A stretch of DNA of 64,000 nucleotides from Gammaproteobacteria bacterium (GCA_028868515.1 JAGWUI010000004.1:86297-150296), one strand, 5' to 3'; numbered from the stretch's first letter, positions 1 to 8,548 are shown. The notes: a model not told the origin generated them from the sequence alone. Translations and numbers: made by a program.

Positions 1-507
1 GCTAAGAAAAAGAATCTGCCTGTAACTGCTGATGTGGCGATGCATCAACTGTATTTGACTGATGCAAGCATTGATGGTTTTAATTCTGCTGCGCATGTGC
101 GTCCGCCGTTGCGTAGTTTTAAAGACCGTGAAGGTTTACGCGCTGGCGTGGCGAGTGGTGTGATTGATGCGATTTGTAGTCATCATGAGCCGTTGTCAGC
201 GACAGCAAAGATGATGCCGTTTGCGGAAACAGAAGCGGGTATTTCGGCGTTTGATAGTTTTATGGCGCTGGGTGTCGGATTGGTGCGTGATGGAGTGTTG
301 TCGCCACTGGATTTGGCGCGTCGTATAAGTAAGTCACCTGCTGAGATTGCAGGGATTGAAACGATGCGTGAAGCCGTTGGTGGTTGGGTTGTGGTTGATC
401 CGACTCATCAATGGACGATCAATGCGGAGAGTATTCAGTCATCAGGGAAAAATACACCGTTTTTGGGTGCGGTGTTGACAGGGAAAGTGACTGAGGTTGT
501 TATTTAG
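1..507 (+). CDS. pyrX: Dihydroorotase-like non-catalytic subunit (PyrX/PyrC'), 3' part
   Basis: The reading frame is open from base 1, so only the C-terminal ~168 residues are present. The motifs TADVAMHQLYLTD and VRPPLRSFKDREGL align with the dihydroorotase core of the multifunctional-complex class. Active enzymes carry TDHAPH near the C-terminus, with a metal-site Asp. Here the matching stretch reads ICSHHEPL, so the Asp is lost. The HH pair of the fourth strand is also HQ. Such degenerate homologues are known in Pseudomonas and relatives as the structural partner of aspartate carbamoyltransferase (PyrB) in pyrimidine synthesis. I infer the same role and expect pyrB just upstream, outside the window. 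The family is near certain; the lack of catalysis is inferred from the visible residues only. Confidence 0.85.
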   Translation, partial: AKKKNLPVTADVAMHQLYLTDASIDGFNSAAHVRPPLRSFKDREGLRAGVASGVIDAICSHHEPLSATAKMMPFAETEAGISAFDSFMALGVGLVRDGVLSPLDLARRISKSPAEIAGIETMREAVGGWVVVDPTHQWTINAESIQSSGKNTPFLGAVLTGKVTEVVI

Positions 508-529
508 TCTAAATTATTATTAATAATAT

Positions 530-571
530 AACTCAATGAAACTCAATAAATTAGATGAGTTTCATTGAGTT
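530..571. terminator. Perfect 16-bp inverted repeat after pyrX
   Basis: Arms 530-545 and 556-571 are exactly complementary (AACTCAATGAAACTCA and its complement) around a 10-nt loop. It lies 22 bases after the pyrX stop. The stem is AT-rich and has no clear T-run, so intrinsic termination is plausible but not certain. It could instead be an mRNA-stabilising hairpin. Confidence 0.55.
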
Positions 572-625
572 TGAAAATATAATCAATTAAATTCAGAAGA
601 AAACTAAAAGATCAGGGAGATAGTG

Positions 626-1027
626 ATGTCCATTACATTAACGATGTCTGATGGTTCACTGACAGGTCAGGTTATTCAGCAATTTAAAATCCAGATTCCT
701 ACTTCAAAGACGACAGCGCGGCAGCTCATTGAGCAGCGTATTCGTCAAGAGGTTCTGCGTTATAACGACACCGAAACATTTCATCAGTTTAATGGCTTGG
801 TTACTCCGACTGAGCAGGAGGCAAAGCTGAATGGTTACGAGAAAGCTAAACCTAAAAAGATGATTGATGCTGATGTTCAATACCAAAAAGCTATTGAGGC
901 ATTCAGTAGTAATCGATTTTTTTTGTTAGTGGATGAGCGGCAGGTGACTGAGCTGGATTGTGAGTTGTTGGTATCGGAAGTGTCGACGGTTCAGTTTGTG
1001 AAGTTGGTGCCACTGGTTGGTGGATGA
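626..1027 (+). CDS. Small beta-grasp-like protein with C-terminal Gly-Gly
   Basis: The 133-residue protein starts at ATG 626, with GGGAGA at 615-620 as ribosome binding site; a GTG three bases earlier is the alternative. I do not recognise a named family with certainty. The N-terminus looks like two strands (ITLTMSDG, FKIQIPT) followed by a helix (ARQLIEQRIRQEVLRY). The last third looks like strands and ends VQFVKLVPLVGG at the very C-terminus. A hydrophobic strand ending in an exposed Gly-Gly is the signature of ubiquitin/ThiS/MoaD-type proteins, whose tail is adenylated and conjugated or thiolated. It lies 37 bases before the DUF4132 gene in the same direction, so the two are probably co-transcribed. 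The fold is an inference from sequence pattern, and no E1-like gene is seen in the window. Confidence 0.6.
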   Translation: MSITLTMSDGSLTGQVIQQFKIQIPTSKTTARQLIEQRIRQEVLRYNDTETFHQFNGLVTPTEQEAKLNGYEKAKPKKMIDADVQYQKAIEAFSSNRFFLLVDERQVTELDCELLVSEVSTVQFVKLVPLVGG

Positions 1028-1064
1028 TTTAATAATAGTTTGATAATTAAAAGGAAATTTGAAT

Positions 1065-3335
1065 ATGGATATGCAACAAAAAGTAGAAGGATTACTGTCT
1101 GGATGTACAAGTGGTGGAATACAGAATATTGACAATATTAAGAATTTTTTTATTGATTTTGATGCGGAAGCCTTTCGTTTGGGGGGTAGTAAGCTAACTG
1201 AAAAGCTTTTTTCAGTTTTGGAGATAATAAAAAACAATGGACAGTTGGATGTTGAATTATTGAGACTAGTTAAAATGCATCTTATCTATGATCAGAACTA
1301 TCTTAATAGTGGTATATCGTTTAGAAAACAAGCAGAGTTCCAAGAGCGTATACAGTCGTTCGTGAATCAAGATGAAAAACCTTCACAGCTACCATTGACC
1401 AATAGCGCTGGGATAGATAAATGGTTTGGTACTGAGCCTGATAAAGTTACATGGCCGAGTCGAATCCAAGAAGAAATACAACAGCTTAGTCTTGATGAGC
1501 AACGAGATTGGTATGCCTTGTGGAATTATGCAGCAACTGCAAAATCAAGTGCACCAAGCGCAGCATGGATGAAAAAATCTAAATCCTTTTTTGAACCACT
1601 TAAAGAAAGTTTTGTAGAGCGCGTGACGCGATGGCTTGCGTTAATGATAGAAAAAGCCCCAGCTGAACATCCACCTTTTAGTGAGAAAAATACAACAGCA
1701 ATCAAGGGATTGTTGTGGATGTGTCCTTTATCTGAATCGAGTGAAATCGCACAAATGGTTGGTACTGTTGTGCAATTTAGTTATACAAAACTGTATGGAG
1801 TAGGACCACGTTCATCAAGTGTTGCGAATGCAGGTTTGTATGCACTTGGAAGTCTAGGGAATGCAGGTATAGTGCAACTATCCAAGTTACGTAGTAAGGT
1901 CAAGTACAGTGTTGGCGCAAATTTGATTGAAAAAATGTTGCGTGAGGCGGCATTACGTCAAGGTGTGTCAACTGATGACTTAGAAGAAATGGTCGTGCCA
2001 GAGTTAGATTTTGATCAGGACGGCAAGCAGATTCTTAGTTTTGGTGATTATCAAGCGACTTTACGGCTAGTTGGTACAAAACATCTAACAGTTGTTTGGC
2101 AAGATAAAAACGGCAAAACTCTTAAAGCACCGCCTGCTTCCGTGAAAAAAGATCATGCCGATGACTTTAAAGAATTTAAACAAATCACGGCTGAAGTTGA
2201 AACGATTATTTCAGGACAATCAACTCGATTAGAACAAAACATTTTAAAAGATCGACAATGGATATTTAATACTTGGCGAGAACGTTTTATTCAGCATGCT
2301 CTTTTAGGTTGGTTAGGCCGTCGAGTAATTTGGCGATTCGATGATCAAGGTGTCATTCAACATGGTTTTTGGCTTAACCAGCAATTGGTCAATAGCCAAG
2401 GCGAAGCCTTAAAACCCATTTCAGATGATGCACAAGTTAAGATTTGGCATCCTATTTTTTCTGATATGAATGAAATCCAAGCATGGCGTGAGTTGATTCG
2501 AACGCATCAGATTGTTCAACCATTCAAACAGGCATTCCGTGAGGTTTATTTGCTGACACCTGCTGAGGAGCAAACAGGAACTTACTCAAATCGTTTTGCA
2601 GGTCATTTCCTTAAGCAATTTCAGCTTGTTGCCTTGTGTCGAGAGCGTGGTTGGTCGTATCAATTGCAAGGTGGTTGGGATGGTGCGAATGATCCAACAT
2701 TTGAATTACCACATTGGAAAATTCGTGTGCGTTTAGAGCTATCTTCAAATATGCAAGGTTCACCGATGAACGCAACTGGGGTTTATCAATATGTTTTAAC
2801 GGAAAAAACTTTTTTCTATCATCAAGGCGAGACTCTTCAGTCTTTAAATGTGAAGGATATTCCTCCATTGGTTTTTTCGGAAGTAATGCGTGATTTAGAT
2901 TTATTTGTTGGTGTTTGTTCTGCTGGATTGGATCCAAATTTAGATCTGACAAATCCTCAGATACAAAGGTATTTTAATGAGTTCAATTCATCTGAGTTGA
3001 CTGCGACAGCGCTTATTCGAAAAGGTGTCTTGGACAACATTATTTCCAAATTGGATATTGCATCTGTAACTCGTTTTGAAGGTAAGTTCTTAGTTGTTAA
3101 AGGACAGCTTCGTACATATAAGATTCATTTAGGTAGCGGGAATATATTGATGGAACCTAATGATCAATATTTATGTATTGTTCAGGGTAAGGACGCTGAT
3201 ACTGTGATGAATGGTTTGTATTTGCCATTTGAAGGTGATCATCTGTTATCGGTTATTTTAAGTAAGGCTTTAATGTTGGCGGCAGATCACAAAATCAAAG
3301 ATTCAAGTATTGTGGCGCAAATCAAGGGTAGATAA
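1065..3335 (+). CDS. DUF4132 domain-containing protein
   Basis: The 756-residue protein starts at ATG 1065 (AAGGAAA at 1051-1057; an in-frame TTG at 1059 is less likely). The region around residues 390-450 (RLEQNILKDRQWIFNTW, then HALLGWLGRRVIWRF) matches the DUF4132 core shared with E. coli MolR/YehI. The C-terminal ~250 residues continue with the Tyr/Trp-rich part of that family. There is no signal peptide or membrane segment, so it should be cytoplasmic. The protein is shorter than E. coli MolR and lacks an evident WGR domain. Its biochemical function is unknown. It is the second gene of a two-gene unit with the Gly-Gly-tailed protein, and the gene is AT-rich compared with trmB/dusB nearby. 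Confidence 0.75.
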   Translation: MDMQQKVEGLLSGCTSGGIQNIDNIKNFFIDFDAEAFRLGGSKLTEKLFSVLEIIKNNGQLDVELLRLVKMHLIYDQNYLNSGISFRKQAEFQERIQSFVNQDEKPSQLPLTNSAGIDKWFGTEPDKVTWPSRIQEEIQQLSLDEQRDWYALWNYAATAKSSAPSAAWMKKSKSFFEPLKESFVERVTRWLALMIEKAPAEHPPFSEKNTTAIKGLLWMCPLSESSEIAQMVGTVVQFSYTKLYGVGPRSSSVANAGLYALGSLGNAGIVQLSKLRSKVKYSVGANLIEKMLREAALRQGVSTDDLEEMVVPELDFDQDGKQILSFGDYQATLRLVGTKHLTVVWQDKNGKTLKAPPASVKKDHADDFKEFKQITAEVETIISGQSTRLEQNILKDRQWIFNTWRERFIQHALLGWLGRRVIWRFDDQGVIQHGFWLNQQLVNSQGEALKPISDDAQVKIWHPIFSDMNEIQAWRELIRTHQIVQPFKQAFREVYLLTPAEEQTGTYSNRFAGHFLKQFQLVALCRERGWSYQLQGGWDGANDPTFELPHWKIRVRLELSSNMQGSPMNATGVYQYVLTEKTFFYHQGETLQSLNVKDIPPLVFSEVMRDLDLFVGVCSAGLDPNLDLTNPQIQRYFNEFNSSELTATALIRKGVLDNIISKLDIASVTRFEGKFLVVKGQLRTYKIHLGSGNILMEPNDQYLCIVQGKDADTVMNGLYLPFEGDHLLSVILSKALMLAADHKIKDSSIVAQIKGR

Positions 3336-3376
3336 GAGTCTTTATTGATTTAGAGTGTTCTTATAGAGATATTTCT

Positions 3377-3410
3377 TGGAGCTCATGGATACTATGATCG
3401 ATGAGCTCCA
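3377..3410. terminator. Inverted repeat between convergent genes
   Basis: TGGAGCTCAT (3377-3386) and ATGAGCTCCA (3401-3410) form a perfect 10-bp stem with a 14-nt loop, between the DUF4132 gene and the convergent secreted-protein gene. No strong T-run follows on either strand. Confidence 0.5.
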
Positions 3411-3417
3411 AATTCGA

Positions 3418-4224
3418 TCAAATTACCGTTCCACACATATCCATCGCACCTTTGGGATAAGTATGCGACATCTGACTTGCATCCGTAATTAATGAAAAGT
3501 CGATTGTTTTGCCGACTATAGGATCTGTTGCTTGGATTTTTCCTTCTGATAATCCGAGTTTGACGGCGACTTTTGAAATATGTCTTGTAAACAGCGTATG
3601 TGAAAAATAACCATAATCTGTCCCGTTGACAGTCACACCGATTTTTTTACGATCTTGGTTGAGATACAGCCCAAAACGATAGTTGGATAATGGCAGTGTG
3701 AGAGGAATTTTTTGGACTGTCGTGGCAAAGCGTTCTCCAGTGCCTTGTGCAGAAACAATCAACTGAGGTGAAGGCTGTGGCGCCATTCCGCCGTTGATCA
3801 TGGTAAACGTCACCAAAATATAGTTTTCAAATCCTTTGGGATTCTGAGTTCCAAGATCAAGCAAAACTTGAGGAAATGACCAAATCGCACCCGGCGCAGT
3901 TGGCGTCGGGAGTGGCATACTTTGTGCCATTTCAAGCGCTACGATCCCTGTCGAAGGGATCAGCATATCGCCAAAAGGTCCTTTAGATGCTAGCGTATCT
4001 TGTGCAACTTGATGGGAGAGGGCGGTATAGTTGATTTCAAACGAAGGCGATGCTTGAATTTGAGCTGTGACAGTTTGGTCTGTATTTTTGATAAAAGGAA
4101 AGGTTGCTAAATCATCATAATCTTGAGGGGTTGCATCCAGTGGATAATGACACGCTGCAAATGCTGAGTTGACTGAACATACACAAGCGATCAAGGATGG
4201 CACAAGAATCTTTAGCATCATCAA
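3418..4224 (-). CDS. Secreted protein of unknown function
   Basis: This is a 268-residue protein. Its first ~24 residues form a classical signal peptide: hydrophobic LKILVPSLIACVCSVNS, then AFA before ACHYP. It should be exported to the periplasm or beyond. Two Cys near the ends of the mature chain (ACHYP and DMCGTVI) could form a disulfide. The middle is rich in beta-type segments (NYILVTFTMINGG, YRFGLYLNQDRKKIGVTVNG). I do not recognise the family. It is a monocistron between inverted repeats. An AGGA sequence precedes the run of three start Met codons, so the exact start among them is open. Confidence 0.7.
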   Translation of the reverse strand: MMMLKILVPSLIACVCSVNSAFAACHYPLDATPQDYDDLATFPFIKNTDQTVTAQIQASPSFEINYTALSHQVAQDTLASKGPFGDMLIPSTGIVALEMAQSMPLPTPTAPGAIWSFPQVLLDLGTQNPKGFENYILVTFTMINGGMAPQPSPQLIVSAQGTGERFATTVQKIPLTLPLSNYRFGLYLNQDRKKIGVTVNGTDYGYFSHTLFTRHISKVAVKLGLSEGKIQATDPIVGKTIDFSLITDASQMSHTYPKGAMDMCGTVI

Positions 4225-4421
4225 ATCCTAAGTTGGGATATAGCAAGTGGTTAAAAGATTGTCTTTTTTATCGTTATTGTCAATCTATTCTTGTGACTCA
4301 ATTGTTTTTCTGAATGTTTGCACTTTTTACAGTCATGATGACCTGTGAGTGCAAGTATCGTCGATTCTGATATTTTTAACGCGCGAGAATACACTGTTTT
4401 TCTTAGCAAGTTCTTTAAATA

Positions 4422-4452
4422 GGGCAAAAATGGAAGTAAAGCATTTTTGCCC
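4422..4452 (-). terminator. Terminator-like hairpin after trmB
   Basis: GGGCAAAAATG (4422-4432) and CATTTTTGCCC (4442-4452) form an 11-bp stem with a 9-nt loop, just past the trmB stop codon on the minus strand. The U-tract is weak. Confidence 0.55.
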
Positions 4453-4458
4453 GATCAC

Positions 4459-5187
4459 TTAAACCCGCTTATAAATCACATCCCAAACGCCATGCCCAGC
4501 AACTTCGCCACGACGTTCAAATTTAGTTTTTGGACGCCAGTCAGGACGTGGGGCAAATTGCGCTTTGCCGTAGACATTCTCAAGTTCAGTGACTTGTTCA
4601 AGTACATCAATCATCCACTCTGAGTAAGGCTGCCAATCGGTTGCTGCATGAAACCAACCGCCTTGTGTGAGCTTTTGTACGATGAGTGCCATACGTTCAG
4701 GCGCGACAAAACGGCGTTTGTGATGACGTTTTTTCTGCCAAGGATCAGGGAAAAATAACTGTACACGATCAACGCTGCCATCAGGAATTCCCGCAAGGAC
4801 TTCCAGCGCGTCCGCATCCATGATGAGTAAGTTCTTAATGCCAGCTTGACCTGCATCATAAGCGCATTGGGCGATGCCAGGAATATGCACTTCGATACCG
4901 AGGAAGTTGCGTTCAGGGGCGTCTTTTGCCATTTGCACCAATGAGCCGCCCATTCCAAAACCAATCTCAATCGTTAAAGGTTGATTTGGATTCTCAAAAA
5001 GTGTGCGAGCATCAGAAATCGGTGCTTTGACAATCAGATGGGCGTAATCAGCTAAACCTTGCTGCTGTGCATTACTCAGTGGCGAAGAACGACGCATAAA
5101 GGTCAGAATCGGGCGGAAGTTTTTTTCTTCGCTTGGGGTTTTAGCCGTATGCGGATTAGCTTGCAGGATTTCAGGAGCGTCAGTCAT
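4459..5187 (-). CDS. trmB: tRNA (guanine-N7-)-methyltransferase TrmB
   Basis: This 242-residue, SAM-dependent Rossmann-fold enzyme methylates G46 in the tRNA variable loop. The SAM-binding loop EIGFGMGGS lies near residue 75, followed by FLGIEVHIPG. The family hallmarks LFFPDPWQKKRHHKRR and WFHAATDWQPYSEWM are intact. Length is normal for the family. It is divergent from dusB, another tRNA-modifying enzyme, with 123 bases between start codons, so the two may share a promoter region. Confidence 0.95.
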   Translation of the reverse strand: MTDAPEILQANPHTAKTPSEEKNFRPILTFMRRSSPLSNAQQQGLADYAHLIVKAPISDARTLFENPNQPLTIEIGFGMGGSLVQMAKDAPERNFLGIEVHIPGIAQCAYDAGQAGIKNLLIMDADALEVLAGIPDGSVDRVQLFFPDPWQKKRHHKRRFVAPERMALIVQKLTQGGWFHAATDWQPYSEWMIDVLEQVTELENVYGKAQFAPRPDWRPKTKFERRGEVAGHGVWDVIYKRV

Positions 5188-5310
5188 GGAAATGGAATCA
5201 TCATGGGTTGCGTTTTAATTGGGGCGTATTGTAAGGGATTTTATTTCAGATTGCCCAATTCTCCGTTCGCGCCTACAATTCGCACATTATTTATCAGTTG
5301 TACTGCCTTA

Positions 5311-6333
5311 ATGCACATTGGTCCATATCAACTCCGTAACAATCTGATCGTCGCACCTATGGCAGGTGTCACGGATAGACCGTTTCGTCAGTTGTGTAAG
5401 CATTTCGGGGCTGGCCATGCGGTCAGTGAAATGATTTCCGCTGATAAATCATTGCATGCAAGTAAGAAATCTTTGCGTCGTGCTGATTTCACAGGTGAAC
5501 TAGCTCCGATTTCTGTGCAAATCGCAGGTTCTGATCCGAAGATGCTTGCCGAAGCTGCGCGCTATCAAGTCGCAAATGGCGCGCAAATCGTCGATATTAA
5601 TATGGGTTGCCCTGTCAAAAAAGTCTGTAATAAATTAGCAGGTTCGGCACTTTTACAAGACGAAGCGTTGGTTGGCGAAATCTTAGATGCAGTGGTGAAT
5701 GCTGTTGATGTACCTGTGACCTTAAAAACTCGTCTAGGTTTCGTCAATGGCGCAGAGAATATTCATCGTATTGCTGAACGGGCGCAAAAAGCAGGAATTG
5801 CAGCACTCGCAATTCACGGGCGGACGCGTGAAGACATGTATTTAGGGCAGGCGCGTTATGCGCTGATCCGTGAAGTAAAGAAAGATTTAACCATTCCGAT
5901 TATTGCCAATGGTGATATTGATAGCCCAGAAAAAGCGGCTCATGTGTTACATGAAACAAATGCTGATGCGATTATGATTGGTCGTGCAGCGCAAGGTCGT
6001 CCGTGGATTTTTCGGGAAATTGCACACTATTTGACAACAGGTGAGCTATTGCCATTGCCCGAAGTGACCGAAATTAAAGATGTCTTGCTGGGTCATTTGG
6101 ATGACTTGTATCAATTTTATGGTGAATACTCAGGTTGTCGTATCGCACGCAAGCACATTGCTTGGTATACCAAAGGCTTGCATGCAAGTAATGAGTTCCG
6201 CCAAGCGATGTATGCGGTTGAGTCGACAGTTGAGCAGGCAGAAATTACCCGTAATTATTTTGATCATTTATTGCAGCGTGGTGAGCGTTTGGTTTATGAG
6301 CGCGATGTGATGAATGAAGAGGTTTTGGTTTAA
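5311..6333 (+). CDS. dusB: tRNA-dihydrouridine synthase B
   Basis: This 340-residue flavoenzyme reduces uridine to dihydrouridine in tRNA. The start at ATG 5311 gives MHIGPYQLRNNLIVAPMAGV, the normal DusB beginning; the longer open frame upstream runs antisense into trmB and is rejected. The FMN-barrel motif APMAGVTDRPFR is present, with the catalytic Cys in INMGCPVKKVCNK, then LKTRLGF, AIHGRTRE and NGDID. In enterics dusB is followed by fis. Here a repeat element and a DUF1244 gene follow instead. Confidence 0.95.
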   Translation: MHIGPYQLRNNLIVAPMAGVTDRPFRQLCKHFGAGHAVSEMISADKSLHASKKSLRRADFTGELAPISVQIAGSDPKMLAEAARYQVANGAQIVDINMGCPVKKVCNKLAGSALLQDEALVGEILDAVVNAVDVPVTLKTRLGFVNGAENIHRIAERAQKAGIAALAIHGRTREDMYLGQARYALIREVKKDLTIPIIANGDIDSPEKAAHVLHETNADAIMIGRAAQGRPWIFREIAHYLTTGELLPLPEVTEIKDVLLGHLDDLYQFYGEYSGCRIARKHIAWYTKGLHASNEFRQAMYAVESTVEQAEITRNYFDHLLQRGERLVYERDVMNEEVLV

Positions 6334-6356
6334 GGTTTTTTCTTTGCTGTGAAGTC

Positions 6357-6478
6357 TTCCCCTTCAAGGGGATGAGCTAGGGCAAAGCACTGCTTTGCCC
6401 TAGCGCAAGAGATGGGGATGGTTTTATGTGTAAAGATCAAAAGCAACCCCCATCCCGACCTTCCCCCTCAGGGGAAGG
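6357..6478. repeat. REP-like palindromic repeat element
   Basis: Three nested palindromes fill the dusB to DUF1244 gap. CCCCTT/AAGGGG is at 6359-6371. A perfect 14-bp palindromic pair (GCTAGGGCAAAGCA and complement) is at 6376-6389 and 6391-6404. CCTTCCCC/GGGGAAGG is at 6459-6478. The two ends resemble each other (TTCCCCTTCAAGGGGA versus TTCCCCCTCAGGGGA), as expected of a mobile palindromic unit. The TAGGGCAA...TTGCCCTA core recurs at 14862-14931. Confidence 0.6.
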
Positions 6479-6517
6479 AGTTGAACATTTTGCAAATAAT
6501 TATTCATAGGACTTCTC

Positions 6518-6772
6518 ATGACTACACTCACCCCAGAACAACAAACTCAACTCGAAGCTGCGGCGTTTCGTCGTTTGATGAATCATTTGCAAACCCATAC
6601 TGAGGTGCAAAATATTGACCTGATGAATACAGGTGGATTTTGCCGTAATTGTTTGTCGAAATGGATGCGCGAAGAAGCGGAAAAGCAGGGGATTACATTG
6701 ACTGATTCTGAAGCGCGTCAGCATATTTATGGTATGCCGTATGAAGAGTGGAAAGCGAAATATCAGAAATAA
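6518..6772 (+). CDS. DUF1244 family protein
   Basis: This 84-residue cytoplasmic protein closely follows the DUF1244 pattern: AAAFRRLMNHLQTHTEVQNI, then DLMNTGGFCRNCLSKWMREE and MPYEEWKAKYQ. The FCRNCLSKW core with two Cys is the most conserved part and could bind a metal, though this is not shown. The family is common in proteobacteria and has no assigned function. AGGA at 6508-6511 serves as ribosome binding site. The gene stands alone between a repeat element and the gap promoter. Confidence 0.85.
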   Translation: MTTLTPEQQTQLEAAAFRRLMNHLQTHTEVQNIDLMNTGGFCRNCLSKWMREEAEKQGITLTDSEARQHIYGMPYEEWKAKYQK

Positions 6773-6873
6773 AGATCAAAAGTAAAAGCAACGATGGTGA
6801 ATTTGTTTGTGAATTAACCTTTTAGTATTTTATCTAAAAATACCGACATTCACGGGCAAAACGTGACTTTCTT

Positions 6874-6882
6874 TGCTAGAAT
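6874..6882 (+). promoter_or_regulatory. Extended -10 promoter of the GAPDH gene
   Basis: TGCTAGAAT (TGC 6874-6876, TAGAAT 6877-6882) is an extended -10 element about 60 bases before the start codon. No good -35 hexamer is seen at normal spacing, which suits an extended -10 promoter. The same TGCTAGAAT occurs before ftsY. Confidence 0.5.
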
Positions 6883-6944
6883 ACACATCTCGAAACATTT
6901 ATCCCCCCATTCGCCTTACAAAGGCCTGAATTAAGGAACTCACC

Positions 6945-8420
6945 GTGACCCAACCAACATCACAACCAAACAACACCGTTGCCCTAACTGAAGAACACTG
7001 GGGGCGCTGGCACAATCGCGAAGAAATCGCTGAACGCATGATCTCTATGATTGGCAAGCTGTATCGTGAACATGATGTGGTTGTGACTGTTTATGGACGT
7101 TCATTAGTGAATGCATCAGTCATTCAGATTCTAAAAGAACACCGCCGCGTTCGTATGATCGCTGGGGATCTGTCTGTTGTGGATACCATGCCAGTGCTTG
7201 AAGCACTAGTTGCAGCTGGTAACTTGTCATCATGTGAAGTTGACTTGGGTAAAATTGCGCGTGAGTCACAAGACGACAATATCGCAGCAGCTGAACTCTT
7301 GAAGAAAGCACTAGCAACATTACCAGCACAATCACAACGTCCAGAGCCAAAAGATGTGGTGTTGTACGGTTTTGGTCGTATTGGTCGTATCTTGGCGCGT
7401 TTGATCATTGAACAAGCTGGCTTAGGTCGTGGTTTACGTTTACGTGCGATCGTAGTTCGTAAATCTTCAGAAAATGACCTGCAAAAACGCGCATCATTGT
7501 TGCGTCGTGACTCTGTACATGGTCCATTCCAAGGTACGCTTGCAGTTGATGAAGAAAACGAAGCAATCATTGCAAACGGTAATTACATCAAAGTGATTTA
7601 CGCAGGTAGCCCAGCAGAAGTTGATTACTCAGTACATGGTATTAAAGATGCGCTGTTGATCGACAACACTGGTAAATGGCGTGATGCAGAAGGTTTGGCA
7701 GTTCATTTAGGCTGTAAAGGCGTGAAGCGCGTCATTCTGACTGCACCAAGTAAAGGTGAAATGAAGAACGTTGTGTACGGCGTGAACCACACTGACATCT
7801 TGGATTCTGATCCAATCATCAGTGCTGCAAGCTGTACAACTAACGCGATTACACCAGTTCTGAAAGTGATCCATGACAAGTTTGTCGTTCAAAATGGTCA
7901 TGTTGAGACTGTTCACTCATTCACCAATGATCAAAACTTGACTGATAACTATCATAAAGCGGATCGTCGTGGTCGTGCAGCAACATTGAATATGGTTATT
8001 ACTGAAACTGGCGCAGCAAAAGCGGTTGCAAAAGCATTGCCAGCATTGAAAGGTAAATTGACTGGTAACTCAGTCCGTGTACCAACACCAAACGTATCAC
8101 TCGCGATTCTGAACCTGACTTTAGCGAATGAAACAACCCGCGAAGAGTTGAACGAATATATGCGTCAAATTTCGTTGTACTCAAATCTGCAAGGTCAGAT
8201 TGACTACACCAACTCAACCGAAGTCGTTTCATCTGACTTCATTGGTTCACGTGCAGCAGGTGTGTTTGATGCGCAAGCGACTATCGTCAGTGGTAATCGT
8301 GTAACATTGTATGTTTGGTATGACAATGAAGTTGGCTACAGCTGCCAAGTTCTGCGTATCGCTGAACAAATGGCAGGGATCAACTATCCACGTTTACCAG
8401 CAGAAAAAGTTTCTGCATGA
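6945..8420 (+). CDS. gap: Glyceraldehyde-3-phosphate dehydrogenase, long form
   Basis: This 491-residue protein starts at GTG 6945 with AAGGAA at 6933-6938; the first in-frame ATG is too far in. Residues ~125-491 are a GAPDH: the NAD-binding segment VVLYGFGRIGRILAR, catalytic Cys297 in SAASCTTNAI, a His near 324 in VHSFTNDQ, and WYDNEVGYSCQVLR at the end. The first ~120 residues are an extension absent from the ~335-residue glycolytic enzyme but typical of the long GAPDH found in Acinetobacter and some pseudomonads. It reversibly interconverts glyceraldehyde-3-P and 1,3-bisphosphoglycerate. A gluconeogenic role would suit a Moraxellaceae host, which is an inference. Cofactor preference cannot be read from the sequence. 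Confidence 0.93.
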   Translation: MTQPTSQPNNTVALTEEHWGRWHNREEIAERMISMIGKLYREHDVVVTVYGRSLVNASVIQILKEHRRVRMIAGDLSVVDTMPVLEALVAAGNLSSCEVDLGKIARESQDDNIAAAELLKKALATLPAQSQRPEPKDVVLYGFGRIGRILARLIIEQAGLGRGLRLRAIVVRKSSENDLQKRASLLRRDSVHGPFQGTLAVDEENEAIIANGNYIKVIYAGSPAEVDYSVHGIKDALLIDNTGKWRDAEGLAVHLGCKGVKRVILTAPSKGEMKNVVYGVNHTDILDSDPIISAASCTTNAITPVLKVIHDKFVVQNGHVETVHSFTNDQNLTDNYHKADRRGRAATLNMVITETGAAKAVAKALPALKGKLTGNSVRVPTPNVSLAILNLTLANETTREELNEYMRQISLYSNLQGQIDYTNSTEVVSSDFIGSRAAGVFDAQATIVSGNRVTLYVWYDNEVGYSCQVLRIAEQMAGINYPRLPAEKVSA

Positions 8421-8459
8421 TTTTTTAGATAGCCGCTGTTAATAATGTGGTGAAAAGAG

Positions 8460-8484
8460 CCGACATGAATATGTCGGTTTTTTT
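8460..8484 (+). terminator. Intrinsic terminator of gap
   Basis: CCGACAT (8460-8466), GAAT loop, ATGTCGG (8471-8477), then seven T. A textbook Rho-independent terminator 40 bases after the gap stop. Confidence 0.9.
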
Positions 8485-8548
8485 ATGGAAATTTTTGGGG
8501 TCTGTAGAGTATAGTTTTGTGATAACTATATCTATTAAGGTGTTCATA

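Noticed and set aside
926..1237. Minus-strand frame spanning the gap between the Gly-Gly protein and DUF4132 genes
   Set aside because: It overlaps two better-supported plus-strand genes and has low-complexity Ser/Lys/Phe content.
5059..5310. Open frame upstream of dusB that would lengthen the protein by 84 residues
   Set aside because: It runs antisense through the trmB start, and the DusB family begins at the ATG at 5311.
6412..6603. Plus-strand frame through the repeat element
   Set aside because: It is mostly palindromic repeat sequence running into the DUF1244 gene in another frame.
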